64,000 nt of DNA from Companilactobacillus farciminis KCTC 3681 = DSM 20184 (GTDB lineage Bacteria; Bacillota; Bacilli; Lactobacillales; Lactobacillaceae), in assembly GCF_002706745.1 (NCBI RefSeq), contig NZ_CP017702.1, positions 2,108,001 through 2,172,000 on the forward strand, read 5' to 3'. Below the pieces are notes generated by a model. The model saw nothing but the letters and a program-made list of their open reading frames with translations. It was not told the DNA's origin and searched no databases. The position numbers and the translations under genes were made by a program. This document shows, piece after piece, positions 61,120-64,000 of this stretch; the stretch's first letter is position 1, and every line of letters starts with the position of its first letter.

Positions 61120-61848
61120 CTATTTATTTTTAATTTCTTGGATCAATTTAGCTTGAGCCTGAGCTTGAAATGCTTGTTGAGCTTGTTTAGTGACTTGCTT
61201 TTGTTGAGCAGCTGTCATTGATGGGTTTTGCATCATTGCCTTAGTAACTTCTGCTTTAACGAAAGCTTCGCCCTCTTGTTTCATTTGAGCTTTGAAGGCT
61301 TTGCTATTCATCTTCTTTTGTAATTGCTTAGCTTGTTTTGTTGTCAAAACTAACCAATCATCGCCAACCTTAAAGGTATTAGTTTGTTTGACGAATTCTT
61401 TATTGTTGTCAGAAATTCCAAATAAGAATGAATAGAAGCCGTTCTTGTATTCCCAGCGAGTCGTCTTCTTCGTTACTGTGGCGTTCTTGTAGTTGCCAGT
61501 TTTAACGACATTTTTGACTTGTGAGTTTACCTTAGTTGTTTGAGGCTTTTTAGCTTTGGCAGTTTCTGGTGTCCGATAAACATAAACGCTCTCTTTGCCA
61601 TTAGTACCTAATTTTTTCTCAAGCAACAAATTAGTTCCTTTTTGGACAGATTGGATTTGGTAAGTCTTTTCCGTCGTTACCTTTTCCATTCCGAAGTGAC
61701 CGTATTCATTTGAGATCAAGAGTACCAATCCGATAATGAACAAGCCGATAAAAGTAAAGGCTAAACTGTAACCTACTTTTTTATTCTTTAAAAAGACAGC
61801 GAAGAAATAAGCTAAACCTGCGCAAAGTAAAATTGAGATTAAAACCAT
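61120..61848 (-). CDS. DUF4811 membrane protein
   Basis: The 242-residue protein has two N-terminal transmembrane helices (about 2-18 and 27-45) and an outside domain ending in a Gln/Lys/Ala-rich helix (residues 190-242). It matches DUF4811, found beside DHA2 transporters in lactobacilli. Function unknown; an accessory role in efflux is inferred. Its ATG overlaps the transporter's stop. Confidence 0.8.
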   Translation of the reverse strand: MVLISILLCAGLAYFFAVFLKNKKVGYSLAFTFIGLFIIGLVLLISNEYGHFGMEKVTTEKTYQIQSVQKGTNLLLEKKLGTNGKESVYVYRTPETAKAKKPQTTKVNSQVKNVVKTGNYKNATVTKKTTRWEYKNGFYSFLFGISDNNKEFVKQTNTFKVGDDWLVLTTKQAKQLQKKMNSKAFKAQMKQEGEAFVKAEVTKAMMQNPSMTAAQQKQVTKQAQQAFQAQAQAKLIQEIKNK

Positions 61849-63341
61849 TATGCTTCACCTGCCAATTCTGTCTTATTTAGTTCGACTTCTTTTGACTTAG
61901 AACTGCTCTTAACCATGAATGTAATCATAAAGCCTAGTAAACAGAAGACAATAGCTACAGCAAAAGCGGCATGATAACCACTCAAAGTAGCATCGTAAAA
62001 CTTATCTTGATATTGAAGTGGTGCAGCTGACAAGAGTGACTTACCAGGTTTTAGATTGTTAGTTACGTTAGTCAAGACACTGATCAAAATAGCTGTACCC
62101 ATAGAACTAAAGACTTGACGAACTGTGTTATTAACGGCAGTACCGTGACTCATCAAGTTGAATGGCAAGGCGTTCATACCATCAGTTGTAACAGGCATCA
62201 AGACCATTGAGATACCAAACATACGAATCATGTAAAGAACTACGATATCAAGCACTGGAGTACTCTTAGTCAAGAATAAGAATGGAATCGTTCCGGCAGT
62301 TAACAAGAACATTCCCATACGAGCCAAATCCTTAGGTCCATACTTATCAAAGGCATTACCAGTGATAGGACTCATAACACCAATCATCAAAGCACCAGGA
62401 AGCAAAGTCAATCCAGAATGGAAAGCTGACATCCCTTTAACGATTTGCAAGTATAGTGGTAGAACCATTTCAACACCGACCATGGCCATGTTAGTAACTG
62501 ATGACAAGGCGGCAGCGATGGCGAATTTCTTTTCTTTGAAAACACGTAGTTCCAAGAATGGCTTGTCCATGTGCAATTGACGATAGCCGAACAATAGAAT
62601 AAAGATAATACCGATTGCAATTGAACCGATAACGATCATTGAACCCCAACCTTCGTCACCAACGGACGAGAATCCATAAAGGATGGCTCCGAAACCAACG
62701 GTTGATTCAATCAATGATAAAATATCCAATTTAGTACGATGCGTTTGAATAACAGGACGCATGAAGAAAAATGCTAAGATCAAAACTAAGATAACGATTG
62801 GAATGATCATTCCGAAGAGTGCTCTCCAACTGAAGTTATCAATAATGAAACCTGAAAGTGTAGGTCCAATAGCTGGAGCTAGTCCAATTACCAAGCCACC
62901 TAGTCCCATGGCAGCACCACGCTGATTAGCTGGGAATATCGATAGCATAACCACTTGCATCAAAGGCATGGTAATACCAACACCGACAGCTTGAATCAAA
63001 CGACCAGCCAAGATGACCCAAAAAGTTGGAGCCACAAAGGCCATGATCGTACCGACTAAGAAAGTCGACATTGCGATAATATATAAAATTTTTGTACTGA
63101 AATTATTACTCAACCAAGCGGTAACAGGAATCATGATCCCGTTGACCATCAAGAATCCAGTCGTCAACCATTGAACATCAGAAGTTGTAACGTTGAATTC
63201 TTTCATTAAAGTTGGAAAAGCAGTAGTTAAAATTGTACCGTTTAAAACTGTACAGAAGGTACCCACAAGAAGAACTAAAACCAAAAGGTTACGGTTAAAA
63301 GTCTTCCCATGTGCGTCTACAATAGGTTTATTGCTCGCCAT
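61848..63341 (-). CDS. DHA2-family (EmrB/QacA) MFS drug transporter
   Basis: The 497-residue protein has about 14 transmembrane segments, starting with the TM1 segment LVLVLLVGTFCTVLNGTILTTAFP and motif VQWLTTGFLMVNG. It exports drugs in exchange for protons. The frame reads back to 63497, but the first 52 codons there run through intergenic repeat E; the ATG at 63341 after AGAGGA is the likely start. It is cotranscribed with marR and the DUF4811 gene. Confidence 0.88.
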   Translation of the reverse strand: MASNKPIVDAHGKTFNRNLLVLVLLVGTFCTVLNGTILTTAFPTLMKEFNVTTSDVQWLTTGFLMVNGIMIPVTAWLSNNFSTKILYIIAMSTFLVGTIMAFVAPTFWVILAGRLIQAVGVGITMPLMQVVMLSIFPANQRGAAMGLGGLVIGLAPAIGPTLSGFIIDNFSWRALFGMIIPIVILVLILAFFFMRPVIQTHRTKLDILSLIESTVGFGAILYGFSSVGDEGWGSMIVIGSIAIGIIFILLFGYRQLHMDKPFLELRVFKEKKFAIAAALSSVTNMAMVGVEMVLPLYLQIVKGMSAFHSGLTLLPGALMIGVMSPITGNAFDKYGPKDLARMGMFLLTAGTIPFLFLTKSTPVLDIVVLYMIRMFGISMVLMPVTTDGMNALPFNLMSHGTAVNNTVRQVFSSMGTAILISVLTNVTNNLKPGKSLLSAAPLQYQDKFYDATLSGYHAAFAVAIVFCLLGFMITFMVKSSSKSKEVELNKTELAGEA

Positions 63342-63420
63342 AATAACAAAATCCTCTTCTCTTTTTTTGGTTCTTTCTAAATTTTGTTTAGTGAAAGGCC
63401 AATCTTGGAGATGATTCCCG

Positions 63421-63488
63421 GTTTTGGAATTAGCTTCAAGTTGTGCCCAGTACGTTCCAGCGTCCACAAAGCCAAACGGACGACGGCA
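63421..63488 (-). repeat. Structured intergenic repeat, partial copy E
   Basis: On the minus strand it begins TTGCCGTCGTCCGT, the same 5' terminus as copies A and B, and continues with GCTGGAAC and TTGAAGCT segments that align with copy A. It lacks the 3' half. It lies in the leader of the DHA2 transporter, between marR and its start. Confidence 0.55.
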
Positions 63489-63521
63489 ATTTAACACTAA
63501 CCTATTTAAGAAAAATCCATT

Positions 63522-63959
63522 TTATTTCGATTCGATTTTAATATCGTCTAAATTCTTATAGACTTTCATCAAAATTTTCTCTAGTTGTGTTTGTTCCTCA
63601 GAAGTTATGTCTTTAAAAATCGCATCATTACCCTTATGAAAAGCTTTGCGTACTTCATCATAAAGCCTTTGTCCTGCGTCGGTAATGGTAACGAGTTTCT
63701 TACGACGATTATTGGGGTCAGGCTGTCGAGAGACAAAGCCACGATCCTCAAGTTTTTTTAAGGCTCTGGCGATACTAGCACCGTCGAATAATGTGATTTC
63801 ACCGATTTTATCTTGGCTGCACTGGTGATTTTTATAAACAATACCCAAGAGGATACTTTCAAAAGTATTCAGATCCTCTTCTTTCAAATACTTAGCAGCA
63901 ATTCGTTTCTTGACCATCGAATATCGCATCACGAATCCAACCAAATTATAATCGTCCAT
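63522..63959 (-). CDS. MarR-family transcriptional regulator
   Basis: The 145-residue protein has a winged helix-turn-helix: CSQDKIGEITLFDGASIARALKKLEDRGFV is the recognition region and the wing contains RQPDPNNRRKKLVTIT. MarR regulators usually repress a neighbouring pump and respond to phenolic or drug ligands, fitting the adjacent DHA2 transporter. ATG with GAGGTGACTTA. Its operator probably lies beyond 63960. Confidence 0.9.
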   Translation of the reverse strand: MDDYNLVGFVMRYSMVKKRIAAKYLKEEDLNTFESILLGIVYKNHQCSQDKIGEITLFDGASIARALKKLEDRGFVSRQPDPNNRRKKLVTITDAGQRLYDEVRKAFHKGNDAIFKDITSEEQTQLEKILMKVYKNLDDIKIESK

Positions 63960-64000
63960 TAAGTCACCTCATTTTTTCAAAAAAAACTTTTAATATTTTA

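Overview
The window is chromosomal DNA of a low-GC Firmicute, almost certainly a lactobacillus (Lactobacillaceae). This rests on an L-lactate dehydrogenase, a PyrG leader of the Gram-positive type, T-box regulation, tRNA genes without encoded CCA, frequent TTG/GTG starts with strong AGGAGG-type ribosome binding sites, and lactobacillus-type hypotheticals (DUF4811 beside a DHA2 transporter, an 'IpaB/EvcA'-type protein). I lean towards the Companilactobacillus group, but that is inference. There is no phage, no insertion sequence with a transposase and no CRISPR array. Most genes lie on the minus strand and are core housekeeping genes.

Layout. 1-8.8 kb: rpoC (cut by the window edge), rpoB with its own promoter and attenuator, and clpC. 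9.0-9.5 kb: a four-gene tRNA cluster (Val, Leu, Thr, Gly) with a near-perfect promoter. 9.5-24.2 kb: the conserved pth-mfd-flippase-rqcP-divIC-S1-tilS-hpt-ftsH-hslO-dusB-lysS block, which links translation fidelity, protein quality control, division and DNA repair. 24.3-26.1 kb: ldh and a CBS-domain gene on the plus strand. 26.3-32.6 kb: ald, alr, acpS, cshA and murF (alanine and cell-wall metabolism, RNA helicase). 32.7-36 kb: an MFS transporter, L31 type B, and an Lsa-like ABC-F protein with a long leader. 36-40.2 kb: murA, pyrG and rpoE (delta). 40.3-45.2 kb, plus strand: a LipL-like acyltransferase, an HD hydrolase, glycerol-3-phosphate dehydrogenase and mscL. 45.2-54 kb: prs, glmU, purR, veg, rsmA, rnmV, tatD, metG and a sirtuin. 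54-57.8 kb: an HExxH protein, a PEBP protein, a Ppx/GppA phosphatase and a T-box-controlled hydratase-like gene. 57.8-64 kb: the iron-export pair fetAB, an NlpC/P60 remnant, a secreted C39-like protein, and a MarR/DHA2/DUF4811 drug-efflux operon.

The most unusual signal is a family of structured intergenic repeats. Two full copies (27479-27650 and 44434-44612, opposite orientation) share an identical 42-nt hairpin core, while their outer helices and a second hairpin differ in sequence but keep pairing. Three reduced or partial copies lie at 27819-27887, 44275-44355 and 63421-63488. Compensatory change points to selection on an RNA or DNA fold. I do not recognise the family. Other notable points are a MurA with Asp in place of the catalytic Cys, a T-box with a probable isoleucine specifier in front of a 2-keto-4-pentenoate hydratase-like gene, leader attenuators ahead of rpoB, pyrG and the ABC-F gene, a perfect cre site in the ald promoter, and a sirtuin lacking half of its zinc site.
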